NCBI GenBank assembly: GCA_028455995.1
Contig: JABELC010000009.1
Location: forward strand, 1,612,001-1,676,000
Reading direction: 5' to 3'
Length of the DNA stretch: 64,000 nucleotides
Origin: Scleromitrula shiraiana
Taxonomy: Eukaryota > Ascomycota > Leotiomycetes > Helotiales > Sclerotiniaceae
Shown: positions 51,666 to 64,000 of the stretch, piece after piece
Layout of the letters: every line of letters starts with the position of its first letter
Numbering within the stretch: the stretch's first letter is position 1
Made by a program: the position numbers and the translations under genes
Notes under the pieces: model-generated
Seen by the model: the letters and a program-made list of their open reading frames with translations, nothing else
Told to the model about the DNA's origin: nothing
The model's database searches: none

Positions 51666-53156
51666 TGGGGTTTTTTGGACAGCCTTTATAATAGTTATAA
51701 CGGTTGAAGCAGGCTTGTTCTTTTTTAAAATCAGACTAAATTCCAATATCAAAAAGTATAGTATTTGAATATTGGAATTCTTGTACTAATACTTTATTAA
51801 TCAAATTATAATTAACAATAAAAGAAGTTTATTTAATAAAATGAAATTCTTCAAAAATCTATTTTAATTATAATATATTATAGTAATTTTTAATAAAGAC
51901 TATTTTTAATAATATTGTTTTAAATGGTTTATAAATTTTGTTTTAATGAATCAAATATCAAAAAAAGAAAATTTAAAAAACTATTTAAATAAATCATAAA
52001 TTATTGATTTTTTTATAAAAGCTTTTATTGAAATACATTTATATTTATAAATAAAATTGAAAACAATTTAATTAATATTAATATTATTTTATATAATTAT
52101 AATTACAATCGAAAAATGTTAAATCATATAATTTAAATTTTTTAAAAATCAAAGATAATAATAAATTAAAAAACATTATTTACATAATTGAAATAAAAGA
52201 TCAAATTATTAAATTAAAAAAATATATTTAAATATATTTAAATAACTAAATTGAATTATTTCAATTAAAAACCTTATCAAATAATTTTAAACAAAATCAA
52301 TACATTAAAATTATAAAAATAATAGAATAAATTAGAATATATAAAATTGAAAACTTGATTTTAATAAATTTTAAATTATATTAATATTATGAATAATGAA
52401 AAAATTGATAAATTTATTAAATGAATTATAAAATAATATTTGAATTTGAATATAATTAATTTTATTACAATTAATATGAAGATTAATTAATTTAATTGAT
52501 ATAAATGAAAAAAAAAAAAAAAAAATTCAATTGATAATAAATTAGTTTATGAAGAAATTAAAAATGAAAGTTTTTTGTTTAAAAGTATAAAATAAAAAAT
52601 TAAAAGTACATTATTTTAAATTATACGTATTTAAATTAAAATATATTTTAAATAATTATTATATATATATAAAAAACTTTAAAATAGTTATTATTGAAAC
52701 ATTTAAAAATTCAAAAAAAGTTAAATAATCTTAAAAAGTATAAAAATTAAATTAAAAAGACAAATACAAATTTTTTTTTAGATAAAAAAATGAAAATAAA
52801 ATATATTATGAAATATATTTGAAAAAGAAAAATAATTATTGAATTCAAAATATTCAAAAAAAAATTAATATAATAAAAAAATTAAAAAAATTAAAAAAAT
52901 AAATATTATTAATAAAAGAAAAATAGAAATAAATTTCATTAAAAAAAGGATTACTTTAAAAAAAAATAAAAAAAAATGAAATAAAAAAAATAGAATTAAA
53001 ATAATTATTCTTGTCTTTATTTTAAAATTAAACTCTTAATTCTTTTTCAGAATATATTGACTATAAAATACAAACTTTGAATTATTGAAATATAAAGTCT
53101 TAATAGTCTTATATAGTTAATGATTGAAACAAAATTTGAAATCAAAAAAATAAATA
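51666..53156 (+). mobile_element. LINE-like element copy E4, plus orientation, 5'-truncated
   Basis: The reverse complement of this stretch aligns with the head of E1 and E3 from their poly(T) for about 1.5 kb and then stops near 51666. The plus-strand 3' end is AAATCAAAAAAATAAATAAT, a short A-rich tail. Truncation from the 5' side is usual for LINEs. The 5'-most 80 bases keep unmutated sequence (TATGGGGTTTTTTGGACAGC, then CGGTTGAAGCAGGCTTG), unlike the rest. Confidence 0.6.
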
Positions 53157-53267
53157 ATGTAATTATTAAAATTTTCAAATTTATAAATCAAATTTATATA
53201 TAAAAACAATAATATATATAATTTACATGAAAATCATAATATAAAAAATTATATTTCAATAAATATA

Positions 53268-54173
53268 TTCGATTAAATTATAATTAAAGCACACGAAAAT
53301 TACCGAAAAACCCTTAAAATCAATGATTTTATAGAAATCATCTATTACGCTAACATACATAAATCAATTAATTGTTTAAAAAATTATTTAAGATTTTAAA
53401 TATAAATTATTTTTAGATTAGAATTTTCATTATTAAAATTTAAAGATTTAATAATAATTCTAAAATCTATAATGTTTAATCAAATATAAAGTCAAAATCA
53501 TATTAATATATTCTAACTTTAAATTAAATTAAATAAAATCAAATAAAATTAAATAAAATTAAATAAAATTAAATAAAATTACATTAAATACTATATTAAA
53601 GAATAATGAAAATATATATAAATATTTAATAAAAATACTTCATATATTAAAAATATATTAAAACCATATCATGATAAAATCTAAAAAAATATGTATAATA
53701 TTTATAAATATCAAATATCATTATAATTTTGATTTAAATAAATAATCAAAATTTCAAAGATTTCAAAAAGTTTAAAATATCTTTATAATTTTATTTTTTG
53801 AATAACATTATTTTAAATTTTAATATATAATATTTATACTAAAGAAAGGCCCTTCTTTATATATTCACATATATTTTTATTATTTTTTAATATAATAATT
53901 TATTTGATTCAAACTAAATTGAAATTATAATATATTAATATAATGTTTATTCTATATTTAATTAAATATTATAAATTTCAGAATTATCATTATATCTTTA
54001 AATTTTAATAATAAAAATTCTAATATAACAGTAATATATATTTAAAATCTTAAATAATCTTTTAAATAATTGATTAATTCATTTATATAAATATAAAAAA
54101 TGTTTTGTATAAAATCATCGATTTTCAGACGATTCATTTATTTTACGCGTACTTTAATTTTAATTTTACTAAG
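53268..54173. mobile_element. Palindromic TIR element M2, second copy of M1
   Basis: Left TTCGATTAAATTATAATTAA and right ...TTTTACTAAG match the M1 ends after transitions (CTCGG to TTCGA; CCGAG to CTAAG). TA flanks both sides (53266-53267, 54174-54175). The whole 906 bp aligns with M1 and keeps the same hairpin form, but it is more strongly mutated: GCACGCGC became GCACACGA. Confidence 0.75.
53527..53582. repeat. 10-bp tandem repeat AAATAAAATT in M2
   Basis: About five units in the left arm. M1 lacks the expansion, so it is specific to this copy. Confidence 0.85.
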
Positions 54174-54175
54174 TA

Positions 54176-55560
54176 AAAAGTTAAAAAATATATAAATCTA
54201 TAAATCACAAAAATAATTATAAAATATAAAATCAATACAATTATAAAATATTAATCAGAAAATTTGATTTGTTTAAAAAAAAATGGTTTTTGTACTTTTT
54301 AATTAACCTTTAATGATAAATGAATCGAAAAATATAATCTTTAAATTTAAAAGATTATTAAAAACAAATTATCAAATTTTTGAAAAATTAATATTTTTAA
54401 TAACGAAATATAATTTTTATTCAAAAGAAATTAATTACCAAAAAATCAAATTTTATCAATTTAAAAATAAAGAATATATTTATGATATTCATCATTTTTC
54501 CATAAAGTTTGAAAATAACTTAGTTAGTAAATCATAAATAAAAATTGGTTAATTATTATAAAATATAATATTAATAAATAAAAATCAATAATAGAATGAT
54601 TATTACAAAGTGTATCCATTTTATAGAATTAATAAAAGATTATATATTAATAAATAACAAAGAGTAATATTTATTTTCCATTTAAATAAAATCAAACTGA
54701 ATATTTAGATAAATGATGAAATAGAATCATAAATTATCGATTTATATAATGTTATTTTATCCGGTTTAAATACTATCAAAAATCTTTTTATTTTTTCTAT
54801 TATACTTAATTTCTTTTTGAAAAATTTACAAGTATGCTATGTTATATATAATAATATTTTTTTTTTAAAACGAAATATAATCCATACTAGTATGTTGAAA
54901 ATAATAATTATATATTTCATAAATTTCATAAAGAACTATAATATAAAATTCATTACTTTATAAAATATCATTTTATACCAATTAAAAAATCAATAAATAA
55001 TAATAATGAATTCTTATTAAATATTTATACTATTAATAAAATATATATTATATGTTATAAATCCAAAGAAAATCTAAATTGTAAATTAAATTACGTTTTC
55101 ATAAAAGTAAAAATAAGATTTAAATTCAAGATGTATAAAAAGCGATTACAATATTTATAAAAATTTATGAATATAAAACATTTTTGAAAAATAATAAAAA
55201 CAAGAAATCTAACAAATTTTAAAAGCAAAAATAAACCAAAAAATAAATAATTTAATATAAAATGAAACATATTAATCTATAAAGTTTTTAATAATTATAT
55301 ATTATTTTATAGGTTTTTATTAATTACATATTCTAAATATAAATTTTCTATATTATAAACATAAAAAAATCAATATATATAAAACTATTTTAAGGTATAA
55401 AATATTTTTAAATAATCACAAAGATGAAAGAAATATGAATAATATATATAAAAACAAAATTTAAAATTAATCAAAAAGAATATAATAAAATATATAAAAT
55501 TAAAAAGGAATTGATTTGAAAAAAGTGTATTTGATATTTCAAGTTCAAAATTATGATAGT
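54176..55560. other. AT-rich sequence between M2 and G
   Basis: No gene is supported. A 74-codon ORF at 54313-54537 has a plausible mix of residues but no recognisable domain and sits in RIP-type sequence. CATACTAGTATGTTGAAAA near 54883 is shared with about 16806. Confidence 0.45.
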
Positions 55561-55697
55561 TGTCAAGGTGATAAAGTTGTTGATTTATTACAAACTAAGT
55601 TTAAACTGGCTAAAAAAGGCCGATTATATAAAAGTAGTTTTTGCCTTATGGCCTAAAGCTACATTTGTACAAAACCCTAGAATCGTAATAGTTGTCA
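55561..55697. repeat. Left LTR of element G
   Basis: 137 bp with TG...CA ends, moderately mutated. Confidence 0.7.
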
Positions 55698-55709
55698 CCC
55701 TTTAAACCG

Positions 55710-55865
55710 CATATCCCAACCAATTAAAAACAAATAAATAAAAGCAAGGCCTTAAAAATTAAGCCTTTTGATTATATCTATCAAACAAAAAAAATCACAT
55801 CCCGGATACCCTAGTTAATCAAAAACAAATAAACAAAAATAGAGCTTTAAAAACTAAACTAAAAC
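55710..55865. repeat. Imperfect tandem duplication inside G
   Basis: CATATCCCAACCAATTAAAA at 55710 and CACATCCC...TTAATCAAAA at 55796 begin two related units of about 86-95 bp, both continuing AACAAATAAA and ending near a short TTAA-rich palindrome. Confidence 0.6.
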
Positions 55866-55933
55866 AAAAAGAATTTAAATAAAAAAAAGAATAAATATCA
55901 ATATAATCTTTATAATAATATTATATTATTACT

Positions 55934-56022
55934 TTATATTTTTATATATTTTTATATATTTTTATATATTTTTATATATTTTTATATATTTTTATATATT
56001 TTTATATATTTTTATATATTTT
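55934..56022. repeat. 10-bp tandem repeat TTTATATATT
   Basis: About nine near-perfect units inside G. Confidence 0.9.
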
Positions 56023-59000
56023 AATTTAATTTAATATAATTTATATATTATATTTTATCATAAAATTTTATTTATAAAATAATTATTTTTAATAGTTTTT
56101 TAATTATATTTAGCAAAGAGAAAAAATCATATCTTATATTTAATCTTATATAATATTCATATTAATATAAAATTAAATTATCTATAAAATATAAATTCTT
56201 ATAAGAATTTAAAATTAAATAATCATATATATCTTTTATCTCAATTTTTAAAAACTTTTATTTTATAGATTATATTAATTTATATTTTAATATATATTTA
56301 AATTATTTATAAAAATTATATAATTAATTTTTATATTTTTATATATAATCTTTTTAAATAAATAATAAATTGTAATTTTTTTTAAAATTTTAAAAAAGTA
56401 GATTTTATTTTCTAATATTTTGATATTTAATGATTTTTTAAATGTTTATTTAATATAATTATTTATAATATTATTATTTTTACATTTAAAATTAAAAACT
56501 TTATTGATTATGAATTGTTCAAAAAAAAGTTTATCAAAATTAATATAAAAAATAATATATAAAAAATTAGAAATATTTAGGATTTTTTTAGCAATTCTAA
56601 TTGATATATATTAAAATAAATTATTCATATTTTATATTAATAATAATTATTATTAAATTTAATTATTAAATAAATAATTTAGATATTCTTTATATTCAAA
56701 AAAACTATATTCTTTTTTTTATATTTTAAATAATTAATTTTATAGTAATTATAATATTTAAATTAAATTTTATATATTAATATTAAAGACTTTTATAAAA
56801 AATTAATAATTTCTTGAAAAAATATTATATATATCAATAAATATTTCGTTTTTTTATATTATAAATATCGATTATAAAAAAAAAGATTTTGTTTTTAATT
56901 TAAAATTAAAACTATAATCCATAAAGAATAATGATATTAAAATTGATTTAAATATAATATTATTTAAAATGAACTTAATCAGTAATAATTAATCAATTTA
57001 ATTATTTTATAAAAAAATAAAAAAATTATATAAATACATCTTTATTATTTAATTTAAATTTTTTAATAAATTCTTTGTTTATTAATAAAATACAAAATTA
57101 GATAATAAAATTATATTTAATTATTTATATAATTATTTTCAAAATATTGATATAAACTAAATCCTTTAATTACTTATTACAATATTAAAAATACTATATA
57201 AACTTTAAGTTTAAAAAAAAAAAGTATTTATTAAATCTATAATATTTAAAAAAATAATAAAAATAAACTAATATATTTTAATTAAATAATCAATAATTAT
57301 TAAAATCTATTTATATATTATATTATAATATTAATATTTTAATAAAAAAATAATATAATGAATAACAATATTTAATTAAATGTAATAAAGTATTTTTAAT
57401 AAATATAATAAATTTTAAAAAATAAAATACAAAAGTTTGAAATATAAATAGATATAATGATTTTTTATAAAATAAATAATATTTTATATTAAACTTTTTT
57501 AAATATATAAATATTAAATTATTTTGATATATTTTATATAATTTAGATAATTTATCAATAAGATAAAATGATTATAATAAAGATTTTATATTATTATTTT
57601 TTTATTCAAAAAAATAAATAATCGTTTTTTATAATAAATTGCTTAAATTCTATATATAGCAATATTTGATTATTTTTATACTTTATCAATGATCATATTA
57701 ATTAAAATCTTAATATTTAAAATAAACTTTTTAAAATAATCTTTAATTATATTTAAATTCAATAAGTTCAAAATATATAAATCTATTTCATTGAATTATT
57801 TTATAATTATAAAATATTAAAAATTTTTATGATTCAATAAAATATTGAAATTATTTCTTTTCTTTAATTTTGATCTTTATGTTCTAAATATTTTTATTAT
57901 AATTAATAACTTTTTATTTTAAACATTATAATTATATTTTTATAAAAGATATTTAAATAAAAAATAAAGTATTGAATATTATCTATTATTAAATTATTTT
58001 TATAATAATATATTTTTAAATATTTAATTAAAAATGTCAACTTTTATAATTATTTTGAAATCTAAATTATAATATTTAAATATTAAAATAAAAATGAATA
58101 ATAGTTTTAATTTTTTAATTTTCTTTTAATAAATCAGAAATTAATATTAAAATAGATTTTTTTATAATAAATTTATTCATAGATTTATTATATTAAAATA
58201 TTGTTTAATAAACTATTAATAAAAATTTATAAAATCAAGAAAACTTTATAATTTCTTTAATCAAATTAAGTTTTTTTCATTAATAATAACTTTAATTTTA
58301 TTCAAATCCATAAAAATTTTATTATTAAATATAATCATTTTTAAACTCTTTATTTTTATTATATTTTATTTTTATTTATTAATATCAAAATAAAAGTTTA
58401 TTTTATAAAATCTTTTTGAAACTTTTCATATATAGCCTTTATAGTTATTTTTATTTATAAAAGAAATTCAGATATTATTAAAATAAATAAAAACAATAAT
58501 ATTAACAAGGTTAAAAACAGAATTATTAATAAAGGCTTAAAAATAAATTAAAATATTATAAAAATTAAAAGAAATCACTATATATTTATATAATCTATAT
58601 TAAATAATAAATATAATTTTTAATTTATTCACTTTTTTTCAAATAAATTTTATTAAAAATTATAAATATATTAAATGTTATAAAGATCTTTATTTTATTT
58701 AATTATTAAATATATTTTTTATCATAAAATTAAAAATTAGTTTTTAATTATACTTTTATTAAGGCCATAATAATTAATATATATATATATATATTTTTAG
58801 ATTTTAATATTAGAGATATTGATATTATTATAAATAATATAAATTTTTTAATAAATCTTTTTTGATATTATTATTAATATATTTATAAGTGATTTATATT
58901 CTTTAATCATAAGAAAATGATTTTTATTATAAAGAAATTCAAATCTAAATTTTAAATCAATATTAGTATTTATAGCAATATATTTAAATAAAATATTTAT

Positions 59001-61907
59001 TAATTTCGTCAATTAAATATTAATAAAATGTTGATATTTTAATAATAATCTACATAAAATATATATTTTATTATAATTTAATTTATTTTCTATGTATTTA
59101 TTAATATCTTTATTTAAAACTTTATTTAAATTAAAAATTTGAAAATAATTATCTAAAAACTTATATAATTTAAATTTTAATTAAATTTGAATATTTTTAT
59201 AGAAAATTATATTTTTTAAAATATTCTAATATAGATTTGCAATAATAACTTTCTAATCTATATAAATATTATTCAATAAATAATTTAATACAAATTATTT
59301 TGTTTAGATATTTTTTTATTAATAATAAAACGATATTAAAAAAGTTAATAAAACATATATTTTAATTAATTTATTAAAATTAGTTGTTTTTTTAAACATA
59401 GAGATAATAAATGATTTATTTATAATATTTCATAAAAAATGAAATATTATTATATAATATTAATTAATTATGATTTTGATAAACTTAGATTATAATAAAT
59501 AAATTATAGATCTATTTTTATTGAGATTTTTTATAATGTTAATTGTAGAAATTAAATTATTGTTTTCATTTTTATTAGTTAAATTTTTAATATTTAGAAT
59601 TTTATTATTTGAATTTGAGTTTTTAAATATGTTATTTTTTATTTTTAATAATAAATAAAAAAAATCTTTATTTATAATATTTTTTATCATAAATATGAAT
59701 TTTATGATTTTAATTTCAAAAATTATATTGATTTTACATAAATAAAATAAAATTATTAAAATTAAAAAAAAAAGATTTAAAGTTTTTTTGGAAATTTTTT
59801 ATATATAGAATAATAAAATAAAAGATAAATAATATTAAAAATATAATAAAAAATAAAGAATTAAATTTCTATTAATATAATATATATATAAATTATACAA
59901 TTATAATTATAATATATTTAAAATAACATTAATATTCAATTTAATAAAAAAGAATAAAGAAAATTTAGAATAAAGTTTTTTAGATATTTTAATAATAAAG
60001 TAAATAATAATAATTTTAAATTATATTATTAAAAGAAGATTTTTTATTATTATTTAATAAAAAATATTAAAGTTTAAAAAGATTCAAAATATATTAATTA
60101 TTATAACATATGATTAAAATATTAATAAAGGCTTTTATAAAGAATTTAAAATTAAAAAAAGAAATATAATATATATAATTTTGACTTAATTTCATAAAAT
60201 AGATTCATATATTGAAATTAAATAAAGATTTTTAATATTGATTTATATTAAAAATGCTTTTTTTTATTTTTTATTTTTTTTTAAAATATAGTTTTTAAAT
60301 CAAGTTAAAATTATACTAAATATAATAGAAATTATAGATGTTTAATAAAAGTTGAAAAAAATAAGATTGTTTATTCAATAATATTTGAATTAAAATTTTT
60401 TATGCTTATATTTAAATCTAAAATTATTATTTTCATTATAAAAAATAATATTAAATACATTATATAAATGCTTTGAATTAATTTAATTAATCTTATAATT
60501 TTTATTAATAATTTTAATTAAGTATTTTTTTATATAATGACTATTTCTATCATAATATATATATTTGTCTTCAATATAATGATATAACTTTTTTTATTAT
60601 ACATTTAATTTAAAAAAGATTAATTAAATCATTATAATTATGATTTATTATTAAAACTTTAAAAGTTTATTTAAAAGAAATTATATTAAAAATTTTAAAG
60701 TTTTGAATAAATTAATTTTTTTAAAATTTATTGAAAAAAACTATCTATTTTTTTAAATCATTATTTATTAAAGCAAAAACATTGCTTTGAAGAAATCTTT
60801 ATAATTATTATTAATATTTTTTTGGGACAAATCAATTTTAATATTATTATTATAATCAAATTTAATAATATATAAAATAAACTTAATATAAAAATTCAGC
60901 TAGATTAAGTTATTTATAATTAATTTGTATAGTTTAATAAAGATTATTTCTTAATTATTTATAATATTAAAAAATATAAACAAAGCTTTAAATATTATAA
61001 TTATTATTTGTTAAAGTTATTGAATAGAATTAATAAAATATTTATAAACAATTTATTAAGTAAATTCAAAAAAAATGAATACTATATTATTAAAAAAAGA
61101 GATTATATAAAGGACTCCCATAATTTTAAAATAAAAATAAAAAATATTAATAGTAAATTTAAAATAAAAAAAGTTAAAAAAGATTTTTTATGCGATAGAT
61201 TTAATATTTTCATTTTTTTTATTATTAAAAAATCTTTTTAGATCTAAATTTAAAAAGAAAATATTATGAAAATTTAAAATAGATTAAAAAATTATATTAA
61301 AACTTTATCAAATCTTAATAAATTTATTATTCAATTTCTAATTACTTTTTTATAAAACTATGAATTGATGATTAGTCTTAAAGTGAATTATATCTTAATT
61401 ATAAAAAACAACAAAAAGAATATCAAAAAAAAATCGCTTATTACTATTAATAATAAAAATTTTTTTAAAGGTCTTTTAATAATAAAATCTTTTAGTAATA
61501 AAAAACTGAAATGCTTTTTTGAAACTATATAAAGTGATTATTATTTTTAAAAACTATTCTTTATTAAAATTGATTAATAAATTATTAATATTATATAAAT
61601 TATTGATAATAATAATAAAGATAAGGAATTAAAATTAATATTAAATAAATAAAATAAATTATAAAGATTATTTACTAATAGATATTTTATAAAATAAAAA
61701 CTATAAAGAAAAAAAACAAAAAAAATTCTTTTTTTAAATTAAAATTATATTTAATTATATAAATAAACAAATAATTGATAAACAAACTTTTATAATTTTA
61801 CAATATTCAAAAATGCAAAAATTAAATAATTTAAAAAAAATAGAATAATTGTAAATAATATATATTTAAAATAAAAAAGGTTTTATATAAAAAAAGATAA
61901 ATCAAAT

Positions 61908-62047
61908 TATCAAGGTGATAAAATTATTAATTCATAAAAAACTAAGTTTAAATTAGTTAAAGAAAGCCGACTATATAGAAGTGGTTTTGGCCTTGTGGCC
62001 TGAGGCCACACTTGTACAGAATCTTAGAACCGTGATAATAGTAATCA
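61908..62047. repeat. Right LTR of element G
   Basis: 140 bp. It keeps TGGCCTGAGGCCACACTTGT, an inverted repeat TGGCC...GGCCA that is broken in the left copy (ATGGCCTAAAGCTACATT). Confidence 0.7.
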
Positions 62048-62737
62048 AAAAATTATAAAATATTTAAAATCTAAAGTGTTAAATCAAAAAATAAAAATTA
62101 TTCTGTAATTTTTAAATTTATAACTTGAAAAAAAAAAGATATATAAAAAATAAAGAAAATAAATATATAATTAATTGATATAAGGCTAAAATTATGTAGA
62201 GTTTTAAATCTTCCAAAAAGATTTAAATTTATTATTAAAAATCTTTAAAAGTTTTGATATTATTTATAATAGTTTTACAGAATTTATATAACTTTATTAT
62301 CAAAATTAAAAAGAAATACAATGCAGATAAAATTATATGAATTAATAATGTTTTTTAATATTTGAAATAAGCTTTTAAAAAGGTTTATAGCAAAAATATT
62401 TTAAATATAATAAAAATTACATTAAAAAAAAGTATAATAATAATTTTAAAATTTATTATCAAGAAAGTATATGTATTATAGAATTCTTATTTAATCTAAA
62501 TATACAAAATAAATATAAGAATATTTTATATTTAAAACTTATATATATTTGAAAAATAAAAATAATTTTATTTGAAGTACTAGTAATTAATTTATTGAAT
62601 AATTCTTTAATCAAGTTATAACTATTAATTTATGATAATATTGTTTAAAGACTTTTCTTCAACTTTATATTTTTGTTATTTTATAATAATAAATTAATTA
62701 AAACATATTTAATAATGAATTAACAAATCAATATAAT
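62048..62737. other. AT-rich sequence between G and S3
   Basis: No gene or repeat end was recognised. Confidence 0.5.
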
Positions 62738-62898
62738 TGTCTGTATAGTCAAACACGTGACCTTACGTCATATGTCCGTTGAGGAGGCATATATCCTTGA
62801 CGGCGCACAACACTTCTTTTAAACTCCTTGAACAAATAATATAATATAGATTGATACTTATAATTGTATAGTTCTATATTTCTGGAATCAAATAAATA
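62738..62898 (-). mobile_element. Solo LTR S3, minus orientation, partly RIP-mutated
   Basis: The reverse complement matches S1/S2 end to end. TGTCTGTATAGTCAAACACG at the left is the LTR 3' end; the right end GAATCAAATAAATA is the mutated form of GAGTCATACAAACA. The flanks ATAAT and TTAAT agree at four of five positions. It is clearly more mutated than S1 and S2. Confidence 0.8.
62754..62774. promoter_or_regulatory. Mutated CACGTGAC palindrome in S3
   Basis: CACGTGAC-CTTAC-GTCATATG: one arm is intact, and the other differs from GTCACGTG by C-to-T and G-to-A, so the pairing is lost. Confidence 0.4.
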
Positions 62899-64000
62899 TT
62901 AATTAATGTGTATATTATAAATTAAAATTTTTATTTTATATATAATATTAATTTTGATAAATATTAAATATTTTTATTTATTATTAATAAAAAACTTTTT
63001 ATAACTTTTAATAATAAAAGATTTTATAGATTATTTAATTTTTAATAAAAAAAAAAATTGAATTTTATGATATTTGAATATTTATTATAAAAATAATAGC
63101 CTTCAATTTTAATTTAAATATTACAAAATCTAAATATTTATTATAAATTGAATAATTTTTAAATTGATTTTAAAATTATAAAATTTAAATGTTTATTATA
63201 AATAAAATAATAATAAAAATATAAAATATATTATATTATTTAAATATATATTAAATTATTTAAAAAAACATTTTAATAAATAAAAATATTAATAATAATA
63301 ATTATTTTATTATAATTATAAAAACAATAATAAAATTATCTATATAAAAATCTTTATTTAAAAACTTTTATAAAATTTTTAATAATTTTCTTTTTTATAT
63401 TTTTATATTTTTTTATCATTATATTATTTCTTTTTTTATTTTATAACGAATTTATTTATTATATATTCATTTTATAAATCAAAACCATTATATTTGATTT
63501 GAAAACTTTATCAAAACAAATTTTGATTTAATATCAAATTTATTCTATAAATTAGATAATTATATTTAATTTAAAACTTTATTAAACTAAATCTTTAATT
63601 TAATATTAAATATTTATTTAATAATAATAAAAAAATTAAATAAAAATGAATTTAATAATAATTACTATATTATTTAATAAATAAATATAAAGTATTATTA
63701 AAAATATCTTTTTATTTTACATTATAATATTATAAATAATATAATAAACAAAAACAATATAAAAAAAAAAAAAAATTAAAAAACATAAATACAAATATAA
63801 ATTCTAAATAATTATAAAAAAAAAATAATTTAATAAACATAAATATTTAAAATTTAAAATTATCATTAATATTTTAATAATCAAAATAAACATTTAATTA
63901 AATTGAAAAACCCTAATCAGCATTAAAAACATCATCAAAAAATTTTAATAAAAGTTTAATATATATAAGTTTATTATAAAAATAATATTAATAAAAGATA
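62899..64000. other. AT-rich sequence to the window edge
   Basis: Dominated by A/T with short homopolymers. No gene, LTR or TIR was recognised; the AT block continues beyond the window. Confidence 0.5.

Larger units (their letters stand above)
55561..62047. mobile_element. LTR retrotransposon G, 6.5 kb, dead
   Basis: Direct repeats at 55561-55697 (TGTCAAGGTGATAAAGTTG...ATAGTTGTCA) and 61908-62047 (TATCAAGGTGATAAAATTA...TAGTAATCA) bound it. They share AACTAAGTTTAAA, GGCCGA/AGCCGA, TTGCCTTATGGCC/TTGGCCTTGTGGCC and CTTGTACAGAA-type blocks. CCCTTT directly inside the left repeat would be AAAGGG, a polypurine tract, on the minus strand, so minus orientation is likely. No target duplication was seen. 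The interior has no readable gag or pol. It is different from families A/B and S. Confidence 0.7.

Noticed and set aside
54313..61241. ORFs at 54313, 59490 and 61008
   Set aside because: Composition is as expected for A/T-saturated sequence and there is no recognisable domain. They may be relics but cannot be supported as genes.
63895..63930. CCCTAA-like word as a telomere trace
   Set aside because: A single occurrence with no tandem array.
9028..64000. Mitochondrial or plasmid origin of the AT-rich DNA
   Set aside because: There are no mitochondrial genes or rRNAs; LTRs, target duplications and transition-only LTR differences point to nuclear RIP-mutated transposons.
9028..64000. CRISPR-like arrays
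   Set aside because: All short regular repeats here are tandem microsatellites without unique spacers, and the genome is eukaryotic.

Overview
This window is nuclear DNA of a filamentous ascomycete (Pezizomycotina; Leotiomycetes is only a guess from gene style). The evidence is three conserved fungal genes, a short GT-AG intron with a CTGAC branch site, an intron-bearing tRNA-Lys, and about 55 kb of A/T-saturated dead transposons whose differences are C-to-T and G-to-A transitions. That pattern is the signature of repeat-induced point mutation (RIP).

The window has two compartments. Positions 1-9027 have normal composition and carry, from the left: a SNF2-family (Rad5/HLTF-like) ATPase cut by the window edge; a type II phosphatidylinositol 4-kinase (LSB6-like); a two-exon mitochondrial YqeY/AIM41-like protein whose first exon is recovered here; a short broken coding relic; an uncertain Arg/Ser-rich small ORF; and a tRNA-Lys(UUU) gene. 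The first three genes are all on the minus strand and are ordinary housekeeping genes with no evident pathway in common.

Positions 9028-64000 hold no credible intact gene. The block is a nested stack of degenerate mobile elements: an LTR element A (9961-16590) with matching 5-bp target duplications; its relative B (17521-24287), which contains a long-palindrome TA-target element (M1) and a hexamer microsatellite; poly(T)-headed LINE-like copies E1, E2 and E3 on the minus strand and E4 on the plus strand; a TIR element I inside E1; solo LTRs S1, S2 and S3; a roughly 4.3-kb PIF/Harbinger-like element inside E3; a very long inverted repeat F (arms about 2.1 kb) whose left arm was split by E3; a second palindrome element M2; and an LTR element G (55561-62047). 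Several insertions have a related empty site elsewhere in the window, so the order of events can be partly read: F, then E3, then S2 and the Harbinger-like element.

The sharp switch from genes to a RIP-dead block directly after a tRNA gene makes this a candidate heterochromatin boundary. The block could be a large AT isochore or a regional centromere; sequence alone cannot decide. All alignments were made by eye, so boundaries in the AT block are good to a few bases where target duplications are given and to tens or hundreds of bases elsewhere.
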